The notes: generated by a model from the letters alone, not told the origin. Numbered from the stretch's first letter, positions 31,585 through 41,522 are shown. The stretch: DNA of 64,000 bases from CAZYJR01 sp964647905 (GCA_964647905.1 CAZYJR010000014.1:1-64000), one strand, 5' to 3'. Made by a program: numbers and translations.

Positions 31585-33507
31585 TTAAACACCGCGGCGA
31601 GAGAGGTCCAAGGCGTACTTCTTGATTCTCTTGTACAAGGTGGCCCGGCTTATCCCCAGCATCAGTGCGGTGCGAGAGACGTTGAATTGAGTCTTTCGGA
31701 GGGTTTCCTGTATAGTCCGCCGTTCGGCCTCTTGAAGCAGCGCTCCGGAATCGGGGACCTCTGAGCGCTTTACAGCGGCCAAATGGCCGAAATGCCGGGG
31801 CTCTATCACCTGCCCTTCCACCAAGTTCACGGCGCGCTCCACCACGTTTTCCAGCTCGCGTACATTGCCGGGCCAGGAGTGCCCGGCCAAGAACCGCCTT
31901 GCCTCCTCGGAAAAGCGGATGCCCGGCTTTCTGAGGGTTTGGGTGCAGCGCCGGAGGACATGGCGTGCCAGGATGAAGAGGTCCTCCCCCCTGTCCCTCA
32001 ACGGAGGGATGGTAATGGGTAAGACATTCAACCGGTAGAAGAGGTCTTCCCTGAAAGCGCCCTGATCAACCTTCTCGCCCAGGCCGGGCCGGCTTGCGGC
32101 GATGATACGAATGTCAACCGAAATCGGCTTGTGCTGGCCTATTCGAAACACCTCCCCGGACTGGAGGGCCCGGAGGAGCTTCACCTGCATGTCAGCAGGC
32201 ATGTCTCCCACTTCGTCCAGGAACACGGTCCCCTTGTCCGCCAGCTCCAGCTTGCCGGGCCGTCCGCCTTTGGAAGCCCCGGTAAAAGCCCCTTCAATAT
32301 ACCCGAAAAGCTCGCTTTCCAAGAGCTCCCTGGGGATGGCCCCGCAGTTGATGGCCACGAAGGGATGGCCCCTGCGATCGCTCAAGTTGTGAATGGACTG
32401 GGCGAAGAGCTCCTTGCCGGTTCCGGTCTCACCCATTAGGAGAACGTTGGACCTGCCGGCGGCGGCCAGCATGGCCACCCTCTTGGCCTCCTGGATGGCC
32501 GGACTCGTACCCAAAATGTCCTCGAAGGTAAACCGGGCCTGGGAGCCCGCCATCCTGTCGATCAGCCTGCGGATGCGATGGATCTCGTCAAAGACGAAGA
32601 TCATGCCCTCCATCCGCCCCTCCTGTGAAAGGACCGGCTTGGCCGTCACCATCAGATGAAGGCTTTTCCCCGGGCCCTTGACAAAGACCTCGCGGTCCGT
32701 GTACCCGAGCCCGCTCCGGGGAGTCTCCAGCCAGTCGCTCTCAGGCCCCAGGATTTCGGCCAGCGAGGCGCCTTCCAGCGGCTCGTCCCGATTCAGGATC
32801 TCTCTGCCGCGCTGGTTGACCTTGATGACCACCCCTGTCGCATCCACAGCCATCAGACCGCTGTCCACGGACTCTATGATTCCCTCCATTACCTTGTTGC
32901 GCAAGGCCAGTTCGCGGGAAGTCTTGGTGATGGTCATATGCTGCTCAATGGCCCGAGCCGCGGTTATCACCATCCCCAGTGTGTGCGGATGGACCTGGTC
33001 GGCGTCCCCCGATAGGGCGATCACCCCCAGAAATCCTCCGTCCTCCCCGAACACAGGGGACGCGGAGCAGGTCTTCTCCCGGCCCCGCCGGCTGAAGTGC
33101 TCCTCGGCGGTGATCTGGATCGGACGCTGCTCATGGAGGGCCAGGCTGATCGCGCTGGTTCCCACGTCCTTCTCGGTCCAGCGGGACCCGGGCACGCAAT
33201 CGAATCCCATGAGCTCTTGGAGGCTCTCACCGTCCGCGTGGATGGCCATCAGATACCCGTCCCTGTCGATCACCCCCCCTATGAACCCAAGGCCTGTCAC
33301 AAAACGATGCAGCTCCCGCATGTGATAGGAGGCCACATCCAGGTACCCGCGGTTGGCCTTGCGGCGCCGCTCGAGCTCCCCGGGGCTCAAACATGCCTGG
33401 CCCTCCAATCGGACCCTGGAGGGGTCCACTCCGTATTGCCGGGCCCGCTGGTGGGACTCGACCACCTCCCTTCGCAGAGCGGAACACTCCTCTCGGTCAT
33501 TGTTCAT
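31585..33507 (-). CDS. Sigma-54-dependent transcriptional activator (AcoR-like)
   Basis: A 640-residue regulator. Residues about 60-230 form a GAF-like sensor as in AcoR-type activators, followed by a PAS-like domain (VMEGIIESVDSGLMAVDATG). The AAA+ domain has GETGTGKELFAQSIHN (Walker A), GAFTGA (sigma-54 contact), FLDEVGDMPADMQVKLLRAL (Walker B) and RLNVLPITIPPLRDR. A Fis-type helix-turn-helix (VSRTALMLGISRATLYKRIK) ends the protein. GGAGG precedes ATG 33507; a longer frame to 33624 is less likely. It is the likely activator of the opine/Dpp operon directly downstream. Confidence 0.9.
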   Translation of the reverse strand: MNNDREECSALRREVVESHQRARQYGVDPSRVRLEGQACLSPGELERRRKANRGYLDVASYHMRELHRFVTGLGFIGGVIDRDGYLMAIHADGESLQELMGFDCVPGSRWTEKDVGTSAISLALHEQRPIQITAEEHFSRRGREKTCSASPVFGEDGGFLGVIALSGDADQVHPHTLGMVITAARAIEQHMTITKTSRELALRNKVMEGIIESVDSGLMAVDATGVVIKVNQRGREILNRDEPLEGASLAEILGPESDWLETPRSGLGYTDREVFVKGPGKSLHLMVTAKPVLSQEGRMEGMIFVFDEIHRIRRLIDRMAGSQARFTFEDILGTSPAIQEAKRVAMLAAAGRSNVLLMGETGTGKELFAQSIHNLSDRRGHPFVAINCGAIPRELLESELFGYIEGAFTGASKGGRPGKLELADKGTVFLDEVGDMPADMQVKLLRALQSGEVFRIGQHKPISVDIRIIAASRPGLGEKVDQGAFREDLFYRLNVLPITIPPLRDRGEDLFILARHVLRRCTQTLRKPGIRFSEEARRFLAGHSWPGNVRELENVVERAVNLVEGQVIEPRHFGHLAAVKRSEVPDSGALLQEAERRTIQETLRKTQFNVSRTALMLGISRATLYKRIKKYALDLSRRGV

Positions 33508-33664
33508 GGCAAACACCTCCTGCCAGGCCCTAAACCTCTTCTCACCAGAGCGCCGCCCGCTCACACCGGCGACCACGGCCACCCGATCAAAACCGCCAGA
33601 TCCATGGGCTCGCGGCCTGACCAACGCCCGGGCGCCTCAAACAGGACAAAAGAAGCCCATCCTA

Positions 33665-36364
33665 TCAAAAACCAGGCAGCTTGAACTTCATGGTGACCTC
33701 GCCCGTCTCGGGGTCCAGGCGGATCATGCGGTCCTGATCGTCCGCTTCAGCGAGCTTTCGGCCGGTCGCCATCTCCATCAGGCCGCTTATGAAGGCCATG
33801 CCCGAGTTCAGGACCGCCTCCACTTTTTCCGCGGGCTGCCCGGCCAACGGCGAAACTCCCTCTTCAACCGCCCCGTGACCCCCGCCGGCTTCCGCCGGGG
33901 CCCCCGACTCTTCGGTCTCGTCGCCCGAAGCCGCGGGCGGCCCCTCATCCTCTTCTTCGCCAAGGGCCCGGGGGTTGAGGAAATGCGGCGTGTCCTCGGA
34001 AATGCTCTCGCCGGGTATGGCCTCATAGTCCAAGAGCTCCTCGCTCAGCTCCTCGCCCATCATCTTTCTAAGCTGGTAGAGCATCTCGTTTCGTCTCTCG
34101 CGGGAGAACTCCACCGTATCCACTCCGCCGTCGAACACACCCGTGAAGAGCTCGGTCTTCAGCTGAATCCCGGCCAGGATTTTTTCCTCTATGCTGTTCT
34201 TGGCGATCAGATTGACCACATTGACCTTCTTGCTGGCCTGCCCTATACGGTTTACCCTGCCGATCCGCTGGTTCAGCCGAGCCGGGTTCCAGGGCGGCTC
34301 GAAGTTGATCACGCAATCGGCGGCCTGGAGATTTAGCCCTGTACCCCCTGAGTCAGTGGACAAGAACACCTTGCACTCGGGGTTATGGGTGAACTCGTCG
34401 ATCAGGGCCTGCCGCTTGTTGACCGGGACCTTGCCGCTCAGTTCCACAAAGGGGATGCCTTTTCTCGAGAGTCGCCGTGCGATCAGGTAGGTCATGGTGG
34501 TCCACTCGCTGAAGACCACGGTCTTGCGGCCGCCCTGGACCACGAGTTCGTCGAGGATGTCCTCGAGCTCCTCCAGCTTGGGAGAGATGTTGGTCTCACG
34601 GTCGATCAGGTAGGTGGAGTCGCACACGGAGCGCATCCTGAGGAGAAGCACCTGTATCCGGCGAACGTCCACCGGGGTGAGAAACTTCTTGTTCAGGATG
34701 GGCAACAGGGACTGCATGTAGCCGCCGTGGATCTCGGCCTGCTGCACTGTCAGGTCTATATAGTAGTTGTTTACGATCTCCTCGGGGAGATCGGAGAGGA
34801 CCTCCTCCTTTTTCCGCCTCACTACGATATTCTTCAGCTTTTCGTGCAGGAGATCGAGGTTTCGGTAGCCCACGATCCGGTCCTTCTTGCGGCGGCTCAA
34901 GAGGAAGTGGTCCGCGGCAAAGCGCCATAGGGGCGAGAGCATGTATGGGTCAAGGAACTGGACAATGGAATAGACGTCCTCCAAGCGGTTTTCCAGCGGG
35001 GTGCCGGTCAGGACCAGGGCGTGCTTTCTGGGCAGGCGCTTGACCGCATCAGCCGTCTTGGTAGTGAAATTCTTTATGCGCTGGGCCTCGTCCAGGATTA
35101 TCAAGTCCGGCTTGAACCGGGAGAGAACGAAACCGTCTCTCAGAACGGCCTCGTAATTGGTGATCTTGAACAGGCTGGGGTCTTCACGGTAGATGCGCTG
35201 CCTGGCCCTGGGGCTGCCGGCCACCACCACCGCGCTCTCGCCGGTGAACCGCTCCACCTCGCGCCTCCACTGCTCTTTTAGAGAGGCCAGGGTTATCACC
35301 AAGACGCGCTTGAAACCGAAGAGTTCTTTCTTGAGTATGGCCAGGGCTATACCCTGAAGGGTCTTACCCAGGCCCATCTCGTCGCCGATCAGGGCCGCCT
35401 TCCTGTAAAAGGCGAACCTTACGCCTTCTTCCTGGTACGGATAGAGTTTGGTCTTCAGTGCGGAAAGGGGAGGGAGCGGCTCCAAGGAGCGCTCCCTCAC
35501 TTCCCGGTCCAAGAGGTGGGCATCCACCCTCCGGAGCACCTCTTCCCGTACGCATACCCTCTTGTAGGGGCCGGCCTCGGATAGGAATGAAACCATGTCC
35601 CCTAGATCCGCCCTGGAAAAGCGGCCTTCCAGGTCAAAATAGGCCTCAAGGACCGGCTGCAACTCGGCGGTCTCATCCGCCGGCCGCTCCGAGAAGAGCC
35701 GGGGGGCGCCGCTGACCGCATCCCAGTAGACATCCACAAAGGGGAACCGCTCCCCGTTCCGCCTGCCGGTGGCCCCCGCCCTGCGGAAGTGGTCGATCAA
35801 GAAGAAGAGATGCTTGCAGGTGCCCAGACCGTTGGTGTTGAAGTCCGGGCATGAGCAGTGGCCGCGGCCCTGCTCGGGGTCGTGCAGGGTGACCACGTAC
35901 CGGCGGCCGTCCTTGCTCTCCAATAGATGGTCCCCTTTAAGCATTTCACCCGGGGTAACGGTGAAAGACTCGCTCTTGGCGCGGCTGCGGCGGTCCTCAA
36001 GGGCCTTTTCCCTTATTTCCTCCGGACTCAGGAAGTCCCCCTCCTTTTCAGCGTGAGTCACGCCCACCCCCTTTGAGCCAGTCTCCAGGCGGTCCAGGGC
36101 GTCCAGCATGACCGCCACCACATGCTTGCAACCTGCTCCGGGATAAGGGCAATCGCAGGTGTAGGCTACTCTCCCTTCCCGTATCTCGAGCTCACTGACA
36201 TAGTCCCCATGGGCGCCGTCCACCTCATAAGAGAATCTACCGGCTTCGCAGTCGGCCTCCCGGCACACAAAGGCGCCGTACTCATATATTCTCCGCCCCC
36301 GGGCAAAAATCACCTCGGTATCGGCCACATTCCGCCGCACATAGTCCAGATCCACTCCCGCCAT
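33665..36364 (-). CDS. SWIM zinc-finger SNF2-family helicase
   Basis: An 899-residue protein. Two SWIM zinc-binding motifs (CDCPYPGAGCKH near residue 70, CSCPDFNTNGLGTCKH near residue 175) precede a SNF2/Rad54-type ATPase core: LYPYQEEGVRFAFY, GDEMGLGKT (motif I), ILDEAQRIKNF (DEAQ box), LVLTGTPLENRLEDVYSIVQ, and the second RecA lobe with STDSGGTGLNLQAADCVINF and NQRIGRVNRIGQ. The C-terminal 120 residues are acidic and low-complexity. Such proteins remodel or translocate on DNA; the bacterial role is unclear. GGAGG precedes ATG 36364. Confidence 0.92.
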   Translation of the reverse strand: MAGVDLDYVRRNVADTEVIFARGRRIYEYGAFVCREADCEAGRFSYEVDGAHGDYVSELEIREGRVAYTCDCPYPGAGCKHVVAVMLDALDRLETGSKGVGVTHAEKEGDFLSPEEIREKALEDRRSRAKSESFTVTPGEMLKGDHLLESKDGRRYVVTLHDPEQGRGHCSCPDFNTNGLGTCKHLFFLIDHFRRAGATGRRNGERFPFVDVYWDAVSGAPRLFSERPADETAELQPVLEAYFDLEGRFSRADLGDMVSFLSEAGPYKRVCVREEVLRRVDAHLLDREVRERSLEPLPPLSALKTKLYPYQEEGVRFAFYRKAALIGDEMGLGKTLQGIALAILKKELFGFKRVLVITLASLKEQWRREVERFTGESAVVVAGSPRARQRIYREDPSLFKITNYEAVLRDGFVLSRFKPDLIILDEAQRIKNFTTKTADAVKRLPRKHALVLTGTPLENRLEDVYSIVQFLDPYMLSPLWRFAADHFLLSRRKKDRIVGYRNLDLLHEKLKNIVVRRKKEEVLSDLPEEIVNNYYIDLTVQQAEIHGGYMQSLLPILNKKFLTPVDVRRIQVLLLRMRSVCDSTYLIDRETNISPKLEELEDILDELVVQGGRKTVVFSEWTTMTYLIARRLSRKGIPFVELSGKVPVNKRQALIDEFTHNPECKVFLSTDSGGTGLNLQAADCVINFEPPWNPARLNQRIGRVNRIGQASKKVNVVNLIAKNSIEEKILAGIQLKTELFTGVFDGGVDTVEFSRERRNEMLYQLRKMMGEELSEELLDYEAIPGESISEDTPHFLNPRALGEEEDEGPPAASGDETEESGAPAEAGGGHGAVEEGVSPLAGQPAEKVEAVLNSGMAFISGLMEMATGRKLAEADDQDRMIRLDPETGEVTMKFKLPGF

Positions 36365-36606
36365 TGACAGCCCTCCTTTAATCCCGTCTCTTCCCGGGAC
36401 AACACATACGGTTCATCGACCGGATATTCTTCCCACCAACCCCATCCCGAGTCAAGTCAAGCCCGTACCCGGGGAAGGGATAACCCTTCGGTGGCGGTCA
36501 ATCTTAAGCATAGAACTGAGAGAATTTTGCTAAGGCTTGAGGGCCTTCCCGAGTTTGGAGGCTCGCGGCCGTCATGGCCGTGTATCTCCGGGGGTTGCAG
36601 ATTCAT

Positions 36607-37209
36607 TTACCTGAAGGCGTGCATCCACCGGTCGGTCGGATCATCGAATTGAACACTCCGCTTATCGAACTTGTCCGGACCGTAGGAACCACCGAGCCAT
36701 TGCACAGTGCCCTCATACTCATCGTGATCAGGATTGGAGATGATCTCCAGGAGGCTGTAATATCCATACACGCCGCCGCAATCCTCCGGAGGACATGCCC
36801 GGCGGCCTCCGGTGCAGGCCGGGTAATCCTTTTCTCGCTCGCTGGGGAAGACCTTCTCCAAGGCCACGGAGTGCTCCCAACCGTCTCCAAAGTCGTACTC
36901 GTATGCAGCCTTGCGGTTCATCAGTGTGAATAACGCGGTTATGGGAACCCTCCACCCCGGGAGTACCTCGGAGACATCTCCAAACTCTTCTCCGTGTGGC
37001 ATCCCCACAAGCATACGAGTCTTGGTCAGCGGATCCCTTATATCAAACTGGTGGAGATGATAATCGAGCCAGCCCATAGAGTCCTGGATTGCTACGTGGA
37101 GATCCCAGAACGAATATGTGCAAGGTACTTGGATTCTCCTCCAAATCGGAGGTTTTATCCCCTTGAGGGTAACTTTGAATTGAAGCACATGGTCGAATTT
37201 ACCTCTCAT
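36607..37209 (-). CDS. Plasmid pRiA4b ORF-3 family protein
   Basis: A 200-residue protein with the family hallmarks VTLKGIKPPIWRRIQVPCTY, FWDLHVAIQDSMGWLDYHLH and YEYDFGDGWEHSVALEKVF, followed by PACTGGRRACPPEDCGGVYG, a Cys cluster that may bind metal. The family is common on plasmids and in mobile regions, but its function is unknown. GGAGG precedes ATG 37209. The 240 bp before the helicase gene show no further gene. Confidence 0.88.
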   Translation of the reverse strand: MRGKFDHVLQFKVTLKGIKPPIWRRIQVPCTYSFWDLHVAIQDSMGWLDYHLHQFDIRDPLTKTRMLVGMPHGEEFGDVSEVLPGWRVPITALFTLMNRKAAYEYDFGDGWEHSVALEKVFPSEREKDYPACTGGRRACPPEDCGGVYGYYSLLEIISNPDHDEYEGTVQWLGGSYGPDKFDKRSVQFDDPTDRWMHAFR

Positions 37210-37296
37210 AGCATTCCTCCTTCATTTATTATATCTTTTTTGACTAAAGGATAAGACCTGATAAATGCCGTAGGAGCATAATTGAGAGGCCTCTAA

Positions 37297-37695
37297 TCAG
37301 CCGTATACGCGCAGGCCGATAATGGGGGCCATGGCGTCGAAATCTCTGTCGTTGTGTAGCAGTGACAGGTCTTGTTCCAGGGCGATCTGAGCAATCATGC
37401 AATCAAAGGTGCTTCGGATAGTCACGCCTTTATTTCTGCAGGTAAAATAAATGCGTGCTGCCTCCCCATAGGATTTTACCGGATCGGCGGGATGAAAAAA
37501 GCGCTGGGTGGACAGATAATCTTTGAGCAGGGCATATTCTTTCTCCGACTGGGCGCCCTGCAATACTTCCTGGTAAATTACGGAAGAAATGCCAAACGGG
37601 ACCTCATGGGCCAAGACTTCCCTGAACCGGGCAACAGGTCTGCTGTCAACCCCCTTGAAAAAATCGATCAATACCGACGTATCAACGAAAATCAT
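37297..37695 (-). CDS. vapC: PIN-domain ribonuclease toxin (VapC family)
   Basis: A 132-residue PIN domain with the acidic metal-site residues: Asp in MIFVDTSVLIDF, Glu in VIYQEVLQGA and the Asp pair in FDCMIAQIALEQDLSLLHND. VapC toxins cleave RNA, often tRNA. The start overlaps the antitoxin stop by 4 bp. The gene is more AT-rich than its surroundings, as is common for mobile toxin-antitoxin modules. Confidence 0.9.
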   Translation of the reverse strand: MIFVDTSVLIDFFKGVDSRPVARFREVLAHEVPFGISSVIYQEVLQGAQSEKEYALLKDYLSTQRFFHPADPVKSYGEAARIYFTCRNKGVTIRSTFDCMIAQIALEQDLSLLHNDRDFDAMAPIIGLRVYG

Positions 37696-37892
37696 GACCC
37701 CTGGCGAAGGCTCTTGTAGTCATAGCCGTCCCTGAATTCAATGCCCCCCTCCAGCTCCAAAAGGTTTTTCCGCCTCCTGGACCTGACGTACTCCTCTAGG
37801 GCAGCGGCAATCAATTCCTTCCTGGTCCTTGCGCCGCTGAGCTTCATGGCCTCTTGCAGCAGCTCATCATCAATGACAATATTTGTCCGCAT
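37692..37892 (-). CDS. vapB: VapB-type antitoxin
   Basis: A 66-residue protein with a ribbon-helix-helix-like N-terminus (MRTNIVIDDELLQEAMKLSG, then RTRKELIAAALEEYV) typical of VapB antitoxins, and an acidic C-terminal tail that would wrap the toxin. ATG 37892 follows GAGGTG; the in-frame upstream extension would cross the promoter. It overlaps vapC by 4 bp. Confidence 0.88.
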   Translation of the reverse strand: MRTNIVIDDELLQEAMKLSGARTRKELIAAALEEYVRSRRRKNLLELEGGIEFRDGYDYKSLRQGS

Positions 37893-37914
37893 AACACACC
37901 TCTTTATACCCCTA

Positions 37915-37943
37915 AGAATACATATGGACATACACGTTGTCAA
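37915..37943 (-). promoter_or_regulatory. Promoter of vapBC
   Basis: On the minus strand TTGACA (37938-37943), 17 bp and TATTCT (37915-37920) lie just upstream of vapB. The spacer contains the CATATG palindrome, a possible part of an autoregulatory operator. Confidence 0.6.
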
Positions 37944-38067
37944 GCACAGCTGTTTCCTCTGTAGGCTCCGGAGTTTTTACAACTATACAGAATGGATAAC
38001 CGCTCGGTTTCCCGGGCCGGGTAACCAACAAGCCTCAAAGTTCACCTGAAGTCCACAAACCCGCAGG

Positions 38068-40248
38068 TCATTGTGCTAGCCTTGGAAGAAATTGCTCATT
38101 TCTGCCCTGGAAACTCGATAGTGCCGAGAACTCATTTATGGACGGGCACTCACTAGGAGCCTCCTGGGACAAGGTGTCCAGGCCCTCCCTGAGCTCCCTT
38201 CGGCTGGCCTCCAACTCCCTGCCCAGGTCCTCGGCCTTCCGCCTCCTCTCCCGGAGCTCGGAGTACCGCTCTCTGATCCCCTCCTGGTCTTGGACCCAGG
38301 CGCGCATCTCTCTGGGCCTGAGAGGCGAGATCCCGGCAGGCACCCAGAGCCCCTCCCAGGAAGCCAGAATCTCTTCCTTTTCCGCCTCCGCGGCCTCCAG
38401 CTTCGCCTTGACCCGCTCCAGCCGGTCGCCCCCGGCCTCCTTGTCGGAAATGAGCTTGGCCTTCCTAGCCACCCGCTCGGCCTCGCGCCTCAGCCGGTCG
38501 GCCAGGTCGTCCACCCGCCGGACCCTACCCTCATAGGCCTCGGCCGGGTTCCCTGAGGACTTCCCGCCCTCCGGGGCCGCATTACCTTCCAGCAGCCTCC
38601 GCACCACTGACCAGGTCTCTTCCCTCAGCCTTCGAGCCTCGTAGAGGTCCTCCTCCGAAGGGACCTCGCCCTCGAGCTCCAGCTCGTCCAGCCTCCGCCC
38701 GGACTCCGCCAAGGCCTCTTCAAGCCCCATGCATTCGTCTCTCAGGCCGGAGATCTCTCTTTCGGCCCGCTCCAGGCGCTGATCAAACCCGTCCATGGCC
38801 GCCTTGGAAGGCAGGGGCAACCGCTCCAGATCCTCCAGGCCGCCCCGCCACAAGGTCTGTCTTTGGAGGGCGGTCTCCAGGGAGCGGAGGGAGATCTCTA
38901 TCCCGGCAAGCTCCTCATGGTAATGACCCTCCAGGGCCGAGGTCTTGGAGGCCCTATCCAGTGCGAGCTCCAGCCGTGTTACGTCCGCCGGGGTCCTGGA
39001 TGCGACCAGCTCCTCTTCCACGGCCTCCAGGCGCGCTGCCGCCCTGGAGACCGAGGTCCGGGCGCTCTCCAGGCGCTCCATTATGCGCTCATACTCCTTG
39101 CCGAGCTCTTGTATCCCGACCCTCTCCTGCTTCTTGAGTTTTAGGCCCCCCGCCTGATCCAGGTCCAGGTCGTCGCGGAGCCCGGACAGCATGTCCCTTG
39201 CCTCGGCCCTCAGGATGTCCCTGGTTGTCCGGAGGTCGCGCCTGTCCTTGGCGGCCTTCTGGATGCTCCCCAGCTCCTTGTAGCAGTCCTCGATCAGCTC
39301 GGCCCGAGAGAGCAGCGCCTGGTCGACCCGGAGCCGCTCCATGCCCTGAACGGTCTCCTCGAGGTCCTTAGCCACCTGGTCCCGGGTGCTCTCGGCCACC
39401 CGGAGCTCAGCCAGGGCTTGATGCCTCCGATCCGCGAAATCTTCGGGCAGGAGTACGGCCCCTGAACAGGACCTCAGCTCCTCCAGGCGCTCCTTGCGCT
39501 TTGATATGAGGGGAAGGGCGTCCCGTATTCGCTCCAGGCGGTTCCGCTCGGCTTCTTTGCCGCCAAGTTCCTTGTCCAACGCTTCTCTACGATCAAGGGC
39601 CTCTCGAAGCCCGGCCTCGTGCCGCTCCCACTCCTGACCCGGCAGCTCCGCCTCTCGTATGAGCTTTCGCTTCTCTTTGAGCTCTGAGATCGCCCTGTTT
39701 ATCTCCCTGGTGGAGGCGGCCGGGGTGAAAAGGGCCTCGGCCTCGGACTGGAGCTCCGCCTGGACCTTTCGAAGGCCGGAGATGCCCGCACCGGCGGCAA
39801 AAAGGGCCCGGCCCACGTCTCCTCCCCCGCGAATTATCTCCTCCCCGCCGCGCACCAGGCCCGCGTGGCCAATCCCGAATACGGTGGCGAAGACGTCCTC
39901 GCCTATCCCGCCCATGAAATCTTGAAACCACCCCTCGTCCACCGGAGTGTCGTCCCCGGTGTAACGAAGGGTGTTGGCATTACCTTTTCTGCGTATCACA
40001 TGGATGGTGCCGCCGTCGCTGTGTCTCAGAACCGCGCCTATCCGCATCTTTTTGTAGGGGTGGATGAAGTCGTCGGACGACCGGGCGGGGATGCCGTAGA
40101 GCATTTGGCGGAGGGCCCTCAGGGCGGAGCTCTTGCCCGCCTCGTTGAGGCCGTAGAGGAGATGCAGGCCTTCTTTACCCGCGCTCAAGTCCAGGCTGAG
40201 GTCGGTGAAGGGCCCGAAGGCCAGGAGATCGAGCCTCAGGATCTTCAT
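38068..40248 (-). CDS. YhaN-type SMC-like AAA ATPase, 3'-truncated
   Basis: A 726-residue protein starting MKILRLDLLAFGPFTDLSLD with Walker A LYGLNEAGKSS, then FMGGIGEDVFATVFGIGHAG and long coiled-coil arms. It is the ATPase partner of the exonuclease-like YhaO immediately upstream (ATGA overlap). Family members end with a second coiled coil and the Walker B/signature half, which is absent here. The frame runs into the 68-bp repeat at 38080 and stops, so the last 20 or so residues (SSFQGRNEQFLPRLAQ) come from repeat DNA. The gene is probably inactivated by that junction. Confidence 0.8.
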   Translation of the reverse strand: MKILRLDLLAFGPFTDLSLDLSAGKEGLHLLYGLNEAGKSSALRALRQMLYGIPARSSDDFIHPYKKMRIGAVLRHSDGGTIHVIRRKGNANTLRYTGDDTPVDEGWFQDFMGGIGEDVFATVFGIGHAGLVRGGEEIIRGGGDVGRALFAAGAGISGLRKVQAELQSEAEALFTPAASTREINRAISELKEKRKLIREAELPGQEWERHEAGLREALDRREALDKELGGKEAERNRLERIRDALPLISKRKERLEELRSCSGAVLLPEDFADRRHQALAELRVAESTRDQVAKDLEETVQGMERLRVDQALLSRAELIEDCYKELGSIQKAAKDRRDLRTTRDILRAEARDMLSGLRDDLDLDQAGGLKLKKQERVGIQELGKEYERIMERLESARTSVSRAAARLEAVEEELVASRTPADVTRLELALDRASKTSALEGHYHEELAGIEISLRSLETALQRQTLWRGGLEDLERLPLPSKAAMDGFDQRLERAEREISGLRDECMGLEEALAESGRRLDELELEGEVPSEEDLYEARRLREETWSVVRRLLEGNAAPEGGKSSGNPAEAYEGRVRRVDDLADRLRREAERVARKAKLISDKEAGGDRLERVKAKLEAAEAEKEEILASWEGLWVPAGISPLRPREMRAWVQDQEGIRERYSELRERRRKAEDLGRELEASRRELREGLDTLSQEAPSECPSINEFSALSSFQGRNEQFLPRLAQ
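38080..38147. repeat. Left copy of an inverted 66-68 bp repeat (mobile-element end?)
   Basis: Starting CCTTGGAAGAAATTGCTC, it matches the reverse complement of 46897-46964 with only about four differences over 66 bases. It cuts off the 3' end of the yhaN-type gene. The similarity does not continue to the left of 38080, so this copy looks like a leftover end. Confidence 0.7.
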
Positions 40249-41522
40249 CGCCCGCCCTCTTCCTTGATCAGGCGCTTTACAAGCATGGGCCTTACCCGCT
40301 CCAAGATTCCGCGGATCCAATCCGGATCACCGAGCCGAGAGGCTCCCCCCTCCTGCTTCAGCTCACGGGGGAGCTTTCGATCGAGGTCCTCCAGGACTCG
40401 GCCCAGGGCTTTGAGCTCTTCGGGGTCGGAGGCCAGCTCGTCCATGGTATCCAGGAGCTCGCGGACCGGGCCGCTGCCGGCCCAGGCTGAGCCCGGATCC
40501 AGCGGGGGGGCGGTCCGGACCTTCACCTTCTCCACGTACACCCTGCCCCCGCCCGCATCCAGGACCGCGGCACGGATCTCCTCGGTCCATCGGTCGGTAT
40601 CGGACGCCAGTTCGTCATGGGCCCCGGATTCACCGGTGATCTCCACCCGAACGGCTAGAGGAAGGCTTGGATTCTCTCCCAAGAGCCCCTCGAGATGCTC
40701 AATCACCAAGTCCACCACCCCGTAGCCGTCGCCGGCCCCTGATGCGTCGATTTTCAGGATGAACCAGCGGGCCACATCAAGCGTCCTGAAATCCGCTCTT
40801 GCCCGGCCGTGCTGATCCACCTCCACCAGCATGCACCCCTTTGGACCGCTCTCTCCGGGGTGACGGCCCTGGGCGTTTCCGGGGAATACCACGGGCGGAT
40901 CATGGTGCAGGATCTCCCGCTGGTGTACATGCCCCAGGGCCCAGTACTCATAACCCTTGGAAAGGAGCCCTTGCATCGTGCAAGGGGCGTAGGGCTCGTG
41001 GCCTTCCCGCCCGGTGGCGCAGGTATGGAGCAGCCCTATATTGAAGCGGCCCTCTGCCCGCTCCGGATAGCCGGCCGAGAGATCCCGCCTGACAGAAGGG
41101 GAGGCGAAGCTCTGCCCGTGGATCGCCACGTCCGGGTCGCTCAACAGGAAGGTCTGCGGCTCATCCGCAGGGAAGAGCTCCACCCCCTCTGGCAGCCTGA
41201 GCGTCTTGGTGATCCTGCTCGCCGCATCGTGGTTGCCCGCGATGATGAACACCCGTATGCCGGCCTCCCTGAGCCTTCTAACCTGTGAGATGAAGAAGAG
41301 CCCGGTGTTATAGTCCTTCCAATCCCCATCGTAGAGGTCCCCGGCTATCAGCACGAAGGCGGCCTGCTCGGAGACGGCCAGGCCCACCAGGTTCTCCAGG
41401 GCCCGGCGGGTGGCACCCCGGAGCTCCTCCACCGGGGCCCCTTCGTACTCCTCCAGCCCGCGCATGGGGCTGTCCAGATGAAGATCCGCTGCATGAAGGA
41501 ACTTGAACTCCGAAGGCGGCAT
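40245..41522 (-). CDS. YhaO/SbcD-like metallophosphoesterase (DNA repair exonuclease)
   Basis: A 425-residue protein with the calcineurin-like phosphoesterase motifs: FLHAADLHLDSPM, LIAGDLYDGD, IIAGNHDAAS, GLLHTCA and ALGHVHQREIL. It belongs to the YhaO branch paired with YhaN. ATG 41522 is preferred over the TTG two codons upstream, with GGAGG in range of both. The stop overlaps the yhaN-type start, so the pair is coupled. Mre11/Rad50-like processing of DNA ends is inferred from family. Confidence 0.88.
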   Translation of the reverse strand: MPPSEFKFLHAADLHLDSPMRGLEEYEGAPVEELRGATRRALENLVGLAVSEQAAFVLIAGDLYDGDWKDYNTGLFFISQVRRLREAGIRVFIIAGNHDAASRITKTLRLPEGVELFPADEPQTFLLSDPDVAIHGQSFASPSVRRDLSAGYPERAEGRFNIGLLHTCATGREGHEPYAPCTMQGLLSKGYEYWALGHVHQREILHHDPPVVFPGNAQGRHPGESGPKGCMLVEVDQHGRARADFRTLDVARWFILKIDASGAGDGYGVVDLVIEHLEGLLGENPSLPLAVRVEITGESGAHDELASDTDRWTEEIRAAVLDAGGGRVYVEKVKVRTAPPLDPGSAWAGSGPVRELLDTMDELASDPEELKALGRVLEDLDRKLPRELKQEGGASRLGDPDWIRGILERVRPMLVKRLIKEEGGR

